A DNA stretch of 64,000 nt. Origin: Aureimonas sp. Leaf427. GTDB lineage: Bacteria; Pseudomonadota; Alphaproteobacteria; Rhizobiales; Rhizobiaceae. The stretch covers positions 63,312 to 127,311 of the forward strand of contig NZ_LMQW01000053.1 in the NCBI RefSeq assembly GCF_001425485.1, given 5' to 3'. A program made the position numbers and the translations under genes. This document shows positions 27,747 to 35,870 of the stretch, piece by piece. Every line of letters begins with the position of its first letter. Position 1 is the stretch's first letter. The notes under the pieces are model-generated. The model ran no database searches, had not been told where the DNA came from, and was given only the letters and a program-made list of their open reading frames with translations.

Positions 27747-28844
27747 TCATTCTCCAGCCATTTTCAATATCTTAGCAGTTTCTGCGGCGTCTGTCGTGGC
27801 AACGGGCGTGGTAATCGCTGCACGCTCCACCGCTTCGAGCCCATTTCGCAGGTCGTCGTTCGTCACATGGGCATAGCGCGCGGTGGTCGTGACCTGTGTA
27901 TGGCCCAAGAGCTTCTGCGCCAGTTTCAGGTTCCCGGTCGCGCGCACGAGGCGCGTCGCAGCGGTGTGTCGGGTGTCGTGAAACCTGAAGTCTTTCAGGA
28001 CTGGCGCGACGTGCCTGGCCCAGACGGTGTGAAGCCCTTCGGCTGTGATCGGGTAGCGCTCGCCTTTGACGCGGCCATCGCGCGTCCGTTTGGCGATGAA
28101 GGTGAACACCTCGGGGCCGTCATCACGGCGCAGCGACCATAGAAGGTCGTAGACGGGCTGGATCATGGGAATGGTGCGGGCCACATCGCCCTTGCCGGTC
28201 ACGCGGAACTCGCGGGCGAAGAAGTTCACGTCGCGCCACGTCAAGCCGACGATCTCAGCGCGCCGGCATCCGGTTAGGATCGCGAACCGCAGTAGCGGCC
28301 GATAGTCCTCGGGGATCGCCGCGAGAGCTGCCGTCTCCTCGTCGTGGCTGGCCTCCCGAACCCGCTCCTGCGGCTCCTTCAGCTTGTGGTCTGCCCAATC
28401 AATCTCTTGAAGTTTTGCGCCGTTCATTTTCTTGGCCCGGTTCAGGATCGTCCGTAGCGGCTCGACCACCGTCCGGTTCACAGTCGCGTTGGCGACGCCT
28501 TCCCCGCGTCGTTTGGCGACAAGGCGAGCCACCATCGCGTTCGTGATATCCGCAATCATGGTGGTCTTGCCGATTTGGTCTTGTAGCCATGCGATGTTGC
28601 GCTGCGGCCCGGACGGATCTGAATGGTGCTGGCCGATCTCGTCGTAGTAGAGGAACGCGGCGCTCTCGAAGCTCAAGGGCTTTGAGGTGTCGATCCGATT
28701 GGCTTCGGCTGTTCGTTTGATGCCTTCCTCGAATTTCTCCGCGTCCCGCTTTTTCGCGCACTCAGTAGAGCCTGAAAATCGCTGACCCCGAAGACGGAAG
28801 TCGTAGGAATAGTGCGCCGCGCCGGGGCGCTTGAATACAGACAT
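27747..28844 (-). CDS. int: phage integrase, tyrosine recombinase
   Basis: 365 residues. The catalytic set is complete: Arg194 in LTGCRRAEIVG, His289 and Arg292 in FHDTRHTAATR, His315 in LLGHTQVTTTARYAH and the nucleophile Tyr324. The N-terminus MSVFKRPGAAHYSYDFRLRG is an arm-binding domain typical of alphaproteobacterial phage integrases. It catalyses site-specific integration at the adjacent tRNA-Gly. Its first 172 bp overlap the excisionase-like gene in another frame. Confidence 0.96.
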   Translation of the reverse strand: MSVFKRPGAAHYSYDFRLRGQRFSGSTECAKKRDAEKFEEGIKRTAEANRIDTSKPLSFESAAFLYYDEIGQHHSDPSGPQRNIAWLQDQIGKTTMIADITNAMVARLVAKRRGEGVANATVNRTVVEPLRTILNRAKKMNGAKLQEIDWADHKLKEPQERVREASHDEETAALAAIPEDYRPLLRFAILTGCRRAEIVGLTWRDVNFFAREFRVTGKGDVARTIPMIQPVYDLLWSLRRDDGPEVFTFIAKRTRDGRVKGERYPITAEGLHTVWARHVAPVLKDFRFHDTRHTAATRLVRATGNLKLAQKLLGHTQVTTTARYAHVTNDDLRNGLEAVERAAITTPVATTDAAETAKILKMAGE

Positions 28845-29017
28845 CTCCGCTCCTCAATGAAGGCTTCGAGGTCGGACGGGTGATACCGTCGCGTCTCCCG
28901 ATCCCGTTGGCCGATGTTCACGTAGCGGATGCTGCCGTTCTGCGTCAGGTCGCGCAACTGGCGGGTGGAGATGGCAAGATGCTTCGCCGCCTCCGCTGGT
29001 GTGAGAAGGCCCATCAC
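28673..29017 (-). CDS. xis: excisionase-like MerR-type helix-turn-helix protein
   Basis: 114 residues. Residues 1-57 form the winged helix-turn-helix seen in excisionases (LLTPAEAAKHLAISTRQLRD, then a wing and a helix ending EAFIEERR). The remaining residues lie wholly inside the integrase start in a different frame and have no recognisable fold. Either the tail is a by-product of the overlap or the two genes truly share 172 bp. Its start overlaps the upstream gene in ATGA. It probably directs integrase toward excision. Confidence 0.75.
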   Translation of the reverse strand: MMGLLTPAEAAKHLAISTRQLRDLTQNGSIRYVNIGQRDRETRRYHPSDLEAFIEERRCLYSSAPARRTIPTTSVFGVSDFQALLSARKSGTRRNSRKASNEQPKPIGSTPQSP

Positions 29018-29436
29018 GCCCCCTCCTTGTCTGGAGCCGTGAGAGAATGGATGGCGGCGCGCTCCATCGGGAGCATGCAGCCCATCGCGCGAAAGATATG
29101 TCCTAGGCCAGCAGTCCCTGGTTCATCATAGAACCGCTCCCAAATCGCGTCTTTTCCGTCCTCGACGCCCCGGCGGTATGCCTCTGCCTCCCGCTCGGAG
29201 CCCATGCCGTTGAGGCGGGCTTGCTCTGCGAGCCGCTCGGGCAGCTGGATCTGGTCCTCGTCGTCGGTCTTCTTGATGTAGTCCATCAGGATATCGTCGG
29301 GGCTCCAGACGCCTTTGCACTTGGCGGCGCGAATACCTTGCCGTGCACACCAGATTGTCCATCGGATGGCATCGCGAATGAGCGTGGCCCGAGCCTCACG
29401 GCAGATTGCTTCGTCGCGCTGTGCATCGTCGGTCAC
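29014..29436 (-). CDS. hypothetical phage protein
   Basis: 140 residues, charged and helical, with DDEDQIQLPERLAEQARLNG in the middle. Two cysteines near residues 30-40 (WTIWCARQGIRAAKCKG) are not in a metal-binding spacing. No family is recognised. It overlaps both neighbours by 4 bp in a minus-strand run of small early genes that leads from the CI-controlled leftward promoter to int. Confidence 0.7.
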   Translation of the reverse strand: MTDDAQRDEAICREARATLIRDAIRWTIWCARQGIRAAKCKGVWSPDDILMDYIKKTDDEDQIQLPERLAEQARLNGMGSEREAEAYRRGVEDGKDAIWERFYDEPGTAGLGHIFRAMGCMLPMERAAIHSLTAPDKEGA

Positions 29437-29747
29437 GGCTTTTTCTCCTCTGCCAGATGCGGGGAGGCGGCGCGGCGCGCGAGGTATTCACGGGCACACT
29501 TCTCGCCTAGTGTCTCTTCCGCCACCGGCTGCGGCTCGGGCTCTGAGGCAAGGGCGGCGCGGAGAAGCTTGGATGCCGAGCGAAGAGAGTTGGCCGCAGC
29601 CTTGTCCTGCGCCGCCTCCGGGTCCCCGTACATTAGCCAGTTGCCTCCCATTGTGCGGTGAAGCTTGACGCGGGCTTCGAGGATTTCCGCGTGTCGATCG
29701 AAACCCAACGCCCCGATAAGGTCCGGGCGGGATGGATGGGCGGTCAT
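29433..29747 (-). CDS. hypothetical phage protein
   Basis: 104 residues; helical, with SASKLLRAALASEPEPQPVA toward the end. The ATG at 29747 overlaps the upstream stop in ATGA, which fixes the start better than the longer frame to 29804. Function unknown; it belongs to the leftward accessory operon. Confidence 0.65.
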   Translation of the reverse strand: MTAHPSRPDLIGALGFDRHAEILEARVKLHRTMGGNWLMYGDPEAAQDKAAANSLRSASKLLRAALASEPEPQPVAEETLGEKCAREYLARRAASPHLAEEKKP

Positions 29748-29902
29748 GGGCGCGGCTCCTGCTTCGTGTCCGATCGATAAGCGTTGATCACCCGGTTGGC
29801 CCAACGATCGTCCAGAGGCATCATGATCGCTTCAGCGATGCGGCTTTGTGGCGGCTCGTAGCTCGACCAGAAGCCGGGATCGTTCTCAGGGTGCTTCCCC
29901 AT
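29744..29902 (-). CDS. small hypothetical phage protein
   Basis: 52 residues starting MGKHPENDPGFWSSYEPPQS. The ATG at 29902 shares one base with the upstream stop (TGATG) and its own stop overlaps the next start in ATGA. Protein-like composition and coupling on both sides support it. No family recognised. Confidence 0.65.
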   Translation of the reverse strand: MGKHPENDPGFWSSYEPPQSRIAEAIMMPLDDRWANRVINAYRSDTKQEPRP

Positions 29903-30324
29903 CACGCGCCTCCATCCTGCCCGGCGCGGGCTCGCTGACGATCGGCGGGGAACAGGCAAGGGTTGACCCTGTGACCTTTGGAGGCGACGCGCATTGCAAT
30001 TTCACGGGACTTGGTTCGGACCGTGTACCCGTTGCGGCTATAGGTCCATATCTGCTCCTCGACCGCCTGGGGCGCGGCGGCGGGTGTGCAATACGGACAG
30101 CGCGCCGCGTTGTGGTGGTTCGTTGGATCGAACCCGAGTGCTTCGCAGACCGCGCGCATGTCCTCCGCGTCCGTTGCCGGGGCGGCGGGACGGGATGCGC
30201 GATCGGCCATGATGGCGCGTTCCATCAATTCGTATACTGACAAACGCTCGTCTCTGTTCGCCATGTCGTCATAGACACGAACAACCAACGCCCGGACATG
30301 AGCCGGCACCTCGTCCCGGCTCAT
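29902..30324 (-). CDS. hypothetical phage protein
   Basis: 140 residues. An N-terminal helical part (RVYDDMANRDERLSVYELME) is followed by a short stretch with one CxxC (NAARCPYC) and a C-terminal basic segment. A second metal-binding pair is lacking. It overlaps both neighbours. Function unknown. Confidence 0.65.
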   Translation of the reverse strand: MSRDEVPAHVRALVVRVYDDMANRDERLSVYELMERAIMADRASRPAAPATDAEDMRAVCEALGFDPTNHHNAARCPYCTPAAAPQAVEEQIWTYSRNGYTVRTKSREIAMRVASKGHRVNPCLFPADRQRARAGQDGGA

Positions 30325-31079
30325 GTCCGACGCTCCGAGAGGGCGGCGGGCGTATTGCGGACAGGCGGCGCACGATCTTCAACGGCTGTTCCGTCGTTGT
30401 TGTACATGTAGATGCCGAACCCGACTTTGAGCCATTTGCAGTCGCCGTCGTCCGTGTGAAGGGTGACGGGCATCTTCAAGCCTCGCGAGACCTCCAAAGG
30501 CTTCGTCCAGTCGATAAGCTCCTCCACCTCCTCCGTCCGCCCATCCGGTACGGCCGGGGCGGTGGCGAGGGCGGCAGCGAGAACTCTAAGGGCAGCGTTC
30601 ACCGCATAGAGTTGCTCGTGCTCGCCCGACGCCTTAAGCGCGCCCGCCGATACCTTGTCCATCTGGTCGCCAGGGAAGAGGAAATGGATACGCTCTGCCG
30701 CCGCCCGCAGGCTCGCCTCCGCGTTCTGGACTTCGGGGGCGAGGGTGGCCGCAGTACAAGCGGTGCATTCTCCAAGCCATTCGCCATCCGCACGATGCAC
30801 GTCGCCTGTTCCGTCGCAGTATTCGCAACGCTCCTCCCGCGCCGTCCCGTCCTCTACGACGGGGGCGGGCTGGAGACAGGCGAGGCGCTGGAGAGCATCG
30901 CGGATTTGCTCGCCATGACGCTCGACCGTGCGCAGGAGGTCGTAGTTGTGCCGTCCGGCGAGAGGGTCCTTCGGGTGTGCCGAAAGGCTGACGACGCCCA
31001 TCATATCGCGCACCTGATCAGCGGCCCACTTCAGGTCGCGCTCGACCCTCGCCCGGACATCATCTGAAACGAAGTTCAT
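30321..31079 (-). CDS. hypothetical phage protein with a DnaJ-like zinc motif
   Basis: 252 residues. CEYCDGTGDVHRADG and CTAC give two CxxC pairs spaced like a single DnaJ-type zinc ribbon, near residues 85-110. The C-terminal part has VTLHTDDGDCKWLKVGFGIY. ATG at 31079 overlaps the stop of a small upstream gene in ATGA; a TTG at 31088 with GGAGGAG 8 bp upstream is an alternative start. Probably DNA- or protein-binding, but unproven. Confidence 0.68.
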   Translation of the reverse strand: MNFVSDDVRARVERDLKWAADQVRDMMGVVSLSAHPKDPLAGRHNYDLLRTVERHGEQIRDALQRLACLQPAPVVEDGTAREERCEYCDGTGDVHRADGEWLGECTACTAATLAPEVQNAEASLRAAAERIHFLFPGDQMDKVSAGALKASGEHEQLYAVNAALRVLAAALATAPAVPDGRTEEVEELIDWTKPLEVSRGLKMPVTLHTDDGDCKWLKVGFGIYMYNNDGTAVEDRAPPVRNTPAALSERRT

Positions 31080-31222
31080 CTCAAGCAATGCAGCGCTCCT
31101 CCGGCGAACGGGCTAAATAGCCATGTGGCAACAATCCAGAGCGGGTTTCCGGTATTACAAGCTACTTTGAAACTAACAGGCCAGACAACGAAGAGAAGGA
31201 AGAGCTGAATAACCGAGATCAC
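31076..31222 (-). CDS. small two-helix membrane protein
   Basis: 48 residues beginning with GTG at 31222. It is almost entirely hydrophobic with two candidate membrane segments, VIQLFLLFVVWPVSF and PLWIVATWLFSPFAG. Its GTG overlaps the preceding stop (GTGA) and its stop overlaps the next ATG (ATGA), so both junctions are coupled. The stretch would otherwise be a 140-bp gap in a gapless operon. No family recognised. Confidence 0.55.
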   Translation of the reverse strand: MISVIQLFLLFVVWPVSFKVACNTGNPLWIVATWLFSPFAGGALHCLR

Positions 31223-31611
31223 CCCCTCCCCTCCGCCTTGACGAGTGCCGCCTGCCGCTCATCCGAAGCCTTGTCCATCGGAGAGGATGCGGAGGCGAGA
31301 GGGCGGCAGGATAGAATGCGGTTTTTCAGATGCCGCTTGAGAAAAGTAGCCATCGGAAAGGCTGTCGTGGCTTTCTCGATGGCCTGCTTCAGAATACTTT
31401 CAACTAGAAGTTCGATTTCTGAAACGACATGATCCACCGTGACAGCATAGCCGTCCGCATCATCAGCAGTTTTCCAGAACTCAGCATCTTCTAATATCTT
31501 GCGGATATCAGCGCTCATTGCCTGCCATCCTTCTCTAGGAATGGGCTGGGTCTCGGTGCCTGTGGCGTTCGGCATGGTGGTGGCGGGGATGGTCGTCGAG
31601 AGAGTGCTCAT
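31219..31611 (-). CDS. hypothetical phage protein
   Basis: 130 residues. The first 25 are Thr-rich (MSTLSTTIPATTMPNATG), then a helical region DIRKILEDAEFWKTADDADG and a basic C-terminus. ATG at 31611 overlaps the upstream stop in ATGA. Lower GC than most of the prophage. Function unknown. Confidence 0.65.
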   Translation of the reverse strand: MSTLSTTIPATTMPNATGTETQPIPREGWQAMSADIRKILEDAEFWKTADDADGYAVTVDHVVSEIELLVESILKQAIEKATTAFPMATFLKRHLKNRILSCRPLASASSPMDKASDERQAALVKAEGRG

Positions 31612-31919
31612 GCGGGTGCCTTCGTGGCCTTGGCGATTGCCGCCTTCATCTGCTTGTGAATTGTGCCGTTCATCGCCCACGTGTGCTCAAACAGGCGCTC
31701 GCTCGCGATCAGAGCGGCCAGCAGGTCATCGTGAGAGTTCAGCATGTCAGCGACCTTTTGCAGCTCGCCTTTGGCCACCCATTCTGTCTGCTTGGCGACT
31801 GGGAAACCGAGTGTTATGCAGGTGCGGCCTTCCGCATCTTTGGTTTTGCGGGGCGACTGATGGAGTGTGCCGTCTTCGACGTAGAAGCTGCCGTCTTCCA
31901 GGCTTTTCATCTCGCTCAT
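31608..31919 (-). CDS. hypothetical phage protein
   Basis: 103 residues from ATG 31919, preceded by GGAG at 7 bp. A start at 31979, which overlaps the previous gene in ATGA, would add 20 residues. The protein has SFYVEDGTLHQSPRKTKDAE and the helical HDDLLAALIASERLFEHTWA, a pattern common in small phage proteins of unknown role. Confidence 0.65.
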   Translation of the reverse strand: MSEMKSLEDGSFYVEDGTLHQSPRKTKDAEGRTCITLGFPVAKQTEWVAKGELQKVADMLNSHDDLLAALIASERLFEHTWAMNGTIHKQMKAAIAKATKAPA

Positions 31920-31975
31920 GTTCGTCTCCGATGAGTTGAACCCGCTCGCCTTGGCGGGAGAAAAGTCGCGGACGC

Positions 31976-32110
31976 TCATCCGAACACCGCCCACGCGCCG
32001 CCGGCCACGATCAGCCAAAACACGGTCCCGAGCTTGATTGCATTCGCGAACCCCAGCGCTTCCGAGATCGGGGCGCGGGTGGTGCTAGGTGTGTCTGTGA
32101 TGGGGTGCAT
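31976..32110 (-). CDS. small membrane protein
   Basis: 44 residues; one C-terminal membrane helix AIKLGTVFWLIVAGGAWAVF after a polar N-terminus. It begins at ATG 32110, 2 bp after the previous stop. Too small to assign, but it fills the operon exactly. Confidence 0.55.
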   Translation of the reverse strand: MHPITDTPSTTRAPISEALGFANAIKLGTVFWLIVAGGAWAVFG

Positions 32111-32112
32111 GG

Positions 32113-32433
32113 TCAGGCCCTCACGAGGTCGGAGAGGCGGCTTACGGCACCGCTTTCGCTGTTCGGCCAAGTCGTCCAAGCCCACTCGCCCGCTATGGCG
32201 CGGATGTTGACTTCACTCGTTCCACGAAGCACTCGGTCCCCGACCTTCAGCGGGTGGGGCTCGACGGAGACGATGTCGAGGCGCGAGTGATGGAAGGCGC
32301 CGCTCGGATCAGGGTTGAGGGTATCGATCGATACGAGCGGCCCAGCCTTGCCCATTTCGATGATCTTGCCGCGCACTGTAACGACATCGCCCTCACGCAG
32401 CGTTGAAACGTCGATCTGTGATGGGGTGGTCAT
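32113..32433 (-). CDS. hypothetical phage protein
   Basis: 106 residues, largely beta-strand, with LREGDVVTVRGKIIEMGKAG and LDIVSVEPHPLKVGDRVLRG, resembling a small OB- or SH3-like barrel. That fold is a guess from pattern only. ATG at 32433 overlaps the HNH gene stop in ATGA. Confidence 0.65.
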   Translation of the reverse strand: MTTPSQIDVSTLREGDVVTVRGKIIEMGKAGPLVSIDTLNPDPSGAFHHSRLDIVSVEPHPLKVGDRVLRGTSEVNIRAIAGEWAWTTWPNSESGAVSRLSDLVRA

Positions 32434-32813
32434 CGGACATCGTCCTTGATGGCGCGCAGACCGAACGGACCCTGCTCGTAGCGGGTGCCGGGCGCGGGTT
32501 TGCGGAAGGAGGAGGGCTTGCGCGGGCCGCCGGCGCGCTCGGCTTGGCGCTTGGTCTTGGCGGCGCGCGGCGTGTCGACGGTGCGGGTCTTGATCGCGTG
32601 GCATCGCTTGCAGACGCAGGCGCAGTTCTCGAGCGTGGCCTCGCCGCCGATGCTGTCTGCGATGATGTGGTCGAAGTCGAAGCCTGCGGAGAGATCGCCG
32701 TTGCAGCGGGCGCCGGGCTCCAGGCCATAGTCGGCGCCGACGGCTTCGCACTTCTTGCCGGCTCGCTTGAAGGCTTCTCGGCGAATGACGATTCCGAACT
32801 CGGTCCGGCTCAT
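32430..32813 (-). CDS. HNH endonuclease
   Basis: 127 residues. The HNH core is clear: GFDFDHIIADSIGG with the DH pair, ENCACVCKRCHAIKT with the second half and its CxxC, plus an upstream zinc cysteine pattern (KKCEAVG...ARCNGDL). HNH proteins nick or cut DNA using a metal-bound histidine. Set next to recT and a RecE-like gene, it may serve recombination or DNA processing. Overlaps recT by 4 bp. Confidence 0.85.
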   Translation of the reverse strand: MSRTEFGIVIRREAFKRAGKKCEAVGADYGLEPGARCNGDLSAGFDFDHIIADSIGGEATLENCACVCKRCHAIKTRTVDTPRAAKTKRQAERAGGPRKPSSFRKPAPGTRYEQGPFGLRAIKDDVR

Positions 32814-34030
32814 CGGCGCGCCGCCGGGCGAACATCCGCCTCCTTCACTCCGATCTCAGCGGCGATCAGCGCGACCGCGGCGGCGAGGTTGGACTTGCCG
32901 AGGATGACGTCGTTGGACCGGGTGACGATCTTCTTCAGCGCCGGATGGTGATCCTCGGGGATCTCCTTCTTCCAGAAGGCCGATGCGGTAGCGATGGCGT
33001 CCTGACGTGCCTTGCCGTCCAGATCGTTGGTGGCGATCTCCAGGAGTTTGGAGGCCGCCTCGGCGAGGAGGTTGGCGACGGCAGCCGGCGCAGGCTGAGT
33101 GCTCTCGTCGGGCTGCTCTTCCGCCGCCGTGTCTCCCGGGAAGCCTTCGTCCGCTTCCGTGCCTTCAGCGGCCTCCTCTTCGGCGTCCTCGATCTCGTCT
33201 TCGTCCAGAGTTTCGTTGTCGGGTTCCTCGACGGTCTCCACCGTCGCCTGATCACGATTGAAGCCTTCCCGTGCATCGGTGAGGCTCGCCTGCCTGCCGG
33301 CGGTGAGCCGATCCTGCAGCGAGGGCCGTGCATCCGGCGCGCGCGACAGGTCATACATCGCGTCGTCCCGGGCGATCAGGTCGTGAAGATCGGTCGAGAG
33401 CGGGAGGCGCTTGGACAGCCGTCGGATGGCCGACTTCTTCGCCATCTCCTCCCACCATGTCGCCCACGGGCCGCTGTCGCGCGACCGGGAGACGGAGCGG
33501 ATCTTCTCGATGTCGCGCGGCGTCAGCGTCTCGACGTAGATCGAGCCATCCTTCATCTTCGCCATCGCGAAGACCTGCCGGATGTGGCCGTAGTCGGGGA
33601 GCTCGGCCTGCTCATAGGCAAGATGCTCGCCCTCGTCGTCGATCCAGGACCGGAAGCTGTCGCCGCCGAACACGACCTTGGCCGTGATCATCGCGACTTC
33701 GCCGGACTGGTGGATGCGCTTAATCACGCCGCCGATCATCGGCATCCACTGGACCTTGCCCTTGAAGACGACAAAGGCGCCTTCGCGCTTGTCCGGCAGA
33801 AGACCGTCCTGCGCCGCGCGAATGGCCGATTCCATCAGGCTCTTGCGATCGGCGCTGAGGATGTTCGGATCAGAGAGGACCGCCGTCATCACGACGCGCT
33901 GAAACTTCTCCGGCTTGATGTGCGACGGCAGGGCCGCGGCGAACTGCTCGCCCATGCGGTCCAACTCGTTGCGAAACCGATCGCGCGGAGAGAGCTCGCG
34001 CCCTTGATCGGTCGTGGCGAGCGCGCTCAT
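32810..34030 (-). CDS. recT: RecT-family single-strand annealing protein
   Basis: 406 residues. The RecT core is at about 15-250: PEKFQRVVMTAVLSDPNIL, MESAIRAAQDGLLPDKREGA, WMPMIGGVIKRIHQSGEV and WEEMAKKSAIRRLSKRLP. A long acidic linker (about 285-320) leads to a C-terminal helical tail. It anneals complementary single strands during phage recombination. The gene partner, a RecE-like nuclease, lies directly upstream with a 4-bp overlap. Confidence 0.93.
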   Translation of the reverse strand: MSALATTDQGRELSPRDRFRNELDRMGEQFAAALPSHIKPEKFQRVVMTAVLSDPNILSADRKSLMESAIRAAQDGLLPDKREGAFVVFKGKVQWMPMIGGVIKRIHQSGEVAMITAKVVFGGDSFRSWIDDEGEHLAYEQAELPDYGHIRQVFAMAKMKDGSIYVETLTPRDIEKIRSVSRSRDSGPWATWWEEMAKKSAIRRLSKRLPLSTDLHDLIARDDAMYDLSRAPDARPSLQDRLTAGRQASLTDAREGFNRDQATVETVEEPDNETLDEDEIEDAEEEAAEGTEADEGFPGDTAAEEQPDESTQPAPAAVANLLAEAASKLLEIATNDLDGKARQDAIATASAFWKKEIPEDHHPALKKIVTRSNDVILGKSNLAAAVALIAAEIGVKEADVRPAARR

Positions 34031-34992
34031 GCGGCCTTCTCCATCTCGAGGAAGTCGTCGATCTTCTGCTTCGCCCAGGGCTTGAGCTGCAGGTGGCGCT
34101 CGCCAGCGGCGAACGGACGCGCGCCGGGCCACTCGCCAGCGTCGAGGCACTTGCGGATCGTCTTCAGAGCCCAGCGGATTTCGCGTTCGCCGCGGTCGAG
34201 CTCGTGCTCGGACATTTCGACATGCGCGGTGTCCGGCACTTCGTCCTTCAGCACGTAGACGAGGGCGAAGGTCGTGAACGGCAGATCGAGTGCGCGACAC
34301 ACCATGCGGATCATGGCACCCTGCAGGTAGTAGCAGGCGTCGAAGGCCTGCTTCTCGAGGAAGTCCTCGCTGAAGTCCGCCGTGGTCTTCAGGTCGGCAT
34401 AGATGCCATCGCCGCTCGGGATGACGTCGGGCCGGACCTTGATCCAGATGCCGGTCTCCGGGTCCTTGAAGGCCATCGTGCGCTCAATGGCGCCGTCGAG
34501 GATTCGCGCGTCGCGGATCAGCGGATAGCGCGCGGCGTCGTCGCGGATGCGGCCGATCATGGCGCGCTGGTCCGGCGAGATGATCGTCTTGCCGCCTTGC
34601 TGGTCGCGCCAGTCCTGGCAGAAGCCGGCGTTCCAGTTCCAAGGCTTGGTGTCGCCCTCGCCCTTCTTCGGCTTCTCGTTCGGGTAGACCGCCGGGTGGA
34701 CGGCATAGGCCGCGTCGAAGTCCTCGTCGCCGAGGAGAAGGGCGTGCGTCGCCTTGCCGAAGCTGAGCGCCTTCGTGGTCTCGACTGCGATGTGATCCGG
34801 GTTGTGCTTCCAGCGTCCCCAGAAGGCCTTCGGGCTGCCGCCATGCGAGGGTAGGAGCCACTTCATCGCGCTCTTGGAGAGCGACGGCGCATCGAACAGG
34901 TCGACGTCGCCGTGATAGGTCTCGATCGGGACGCCCGCATAGATGCCGGGCTCGGTGATCTGCGTGCCATCCCATGTGCGTTCGGTGATCAT
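34027..34992 (-). CDS. PD-(D/E)XK exonuclease, RecE-like (DUF3799)
   Basis: 321 residues. LSKSAMKWLLPSHGGSPKAF and LSFGKATHALLLGDEDF are the conserved N-terminal helices of this family. The metal-binding core reads VRPDVIPSGDGIYADLKTTA, giving Asp and the D-x-K pair. It should digest double-stranded DNA ends to single strands for RecT. Start ATG 34992. Confidence 0.88.
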   Translation of the reverse strand: MITERTWDGTQITEPGIYAGVPIETYHGDVDLFDAPSLSKSAMKWLLPSHGGSPKAFWGRWKHNPDHIAVETTKALSFGKATHALLLGDEDFDAAYAVHPAVYPNEKPKKGEGDTKPWNWNAGFCQDWRDQQGGKTIISPDQRAMIGRIRDDAARYPLIRDARILDGAIERTMAFKDPETGIWIKVRPDVIPSGDGIYADLKTTADFSEDFLEKQAFDACYYLQGAMIRMVCRALDLPFTTFALVYVLKDEVPDTAHVEMSEHELDRGEREIRWALKTIRKCLDAGEWPGARPFAAGERHLQLKPWAKQKIDDFLEMEKAA

Positions 34993-35264
34993 GCTGCGAC
35001 CTTTCTGCGGCGCTCGGCGCGCTCTGCGGATGCGACCTTGGCGGCGGCGATCTCTGCCTGGCGCTCGGTCCACCAAGCTTCGGCGCGGGCGAGCGCATGG
35101 GCCTTGGACTTCGACCAAAACCGCATGTTGAAGGCCTGCTCGCGCGGGTTCGGGTTGCCAGCGGTGGACGCCGGCTGAAGCAGGATTTCGCCGTACCAGC
35201 GGAGGTGCTCGGGCGCCTCGGGCGAGGTGTAAGCGACGAAGCGGACTGACTGGACGCGGGCCAT
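34989..35264 (-). CDS. hypothetical phage protein
   Basis: 91 residues. The N-terminal half is beta-like (VQSVRFVAYTSPEAPEHLRW), the C-terminal half a basic helix (AEIAAAKVASAERAERRRKV). Overlaps the nuclease gene by 4 bp. No family recognised. Confidence 0.65.
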   Translation of the reverse strand: MARVQSVRFVAYTSPEAPEHLRWYGEILLQPASTAGNPNPREQAFNMRFWSKSKAHALARAEAWWTERQAEIAAAKVASAERAERRRKVAA

Positions 35265-35266
35265 CG

Positions 35267-35530
35267 TCAGAGCCTCCCCGCCGCGCGCAGGCAGGCCTCA
35301 GCCTCGGCGCGACGTTCCTGGCGGTTGCTTTCCTTGGCCTTCTCGGCCCACTTCATCGCGGCCTCGTCGTCGTCTTTGGCGCGGATGATCGTGCCGTAGA
35401 TCGCGATGGCGCCGCGCTCGATGAGATCGGCGGGCAGAGGCTTGGCGCGGGCAGGGCGCGCCGGGCGATCGTCCTCGAACGGATCGAACGAGGTGGCGAG
35501 CTTCTGCGCCTGGAGGATGCGGCCGCTCAT
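35267..35530 (-). CDS. hypothetical phage protein
   Basis: 87 residues, highly charged and helical, with DDEAAMKWAEKAKESNRQER toward the C-terminus. It overlaps its upstream neighbour by 4 bp. Function unknown. Confidence 0.65.
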   Translation of the reverse strand: MSGRILQAQKLATSFDPFEDDRPARPARAKPLPADLIERGAIAIYGTIIRAKDDDEAAMKWAEKAKESNRQERRAEAEACLRAAGRL

Positions 35531-35700
35531 GCCCGACGCTCCGACCGATCCACCTTCACCTTGTGGAAGATCACAGGGTCCGGCAGGCAGGCGATGCGGA
35601 TGCAGTCGCGAGCGGCCTCGGGCGTGTCGGCCTGGACGACCTTGATCTGGTCGTCACCGCCGGCGGCGTAGTGAACGCGGAAGGGGATCGCGGGCGCCAT
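35527..35700 (-). CDS. small hypothetical phage protein
   Basis: 57 residues from ATG 35698-35700. Contains VVQADTPEAARDCIRIAC, a beta-alpha pattern. The start shares bases with the stop of the upstream small gene (TAATG). The open frame extends to 35958 but overlaps that gene. Confidence 0.6.
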   Translation of the reverse strand: MAPAIPFRVHYAAGGDDQIKVVQADTPEAARDCIRIACLPDPVIFHKVKVDRSERRA

Positions 35701-35870
35701 TACTCGGCCGCCTCCCGAGCCGCACGGGCGCGTTCTGCGTCCTGACGCTCCAGTTCCTCGCGATAGACGTCGTCGCGATCCTGGCGGCGCTTGTGGTCGT
35801 GGTAGGCCGCGGCATCGGCGAACCCGAGATATCCAGGGCCGTCGTTCCAGCCGTAGGGAGAGCGGCCCAT
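35700..35870 (-). CDS. small hypothetical phage protein
   Basis: 56 residues: an aromatic/Gly start MGRSPYGWNDGPGYLGFADA and a long charged helix rich in Arg, Glu and Ala. Both ends share a base or two with neighbouring start or stop codons, so it fits the coupled operon exactly. Confidence 0.6.
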   Translation of the reverse strand: MGRSPYGWNDGPGYLGFADAAAYHDHKRRQDRDDVYREELERQDAERARAAREAAE

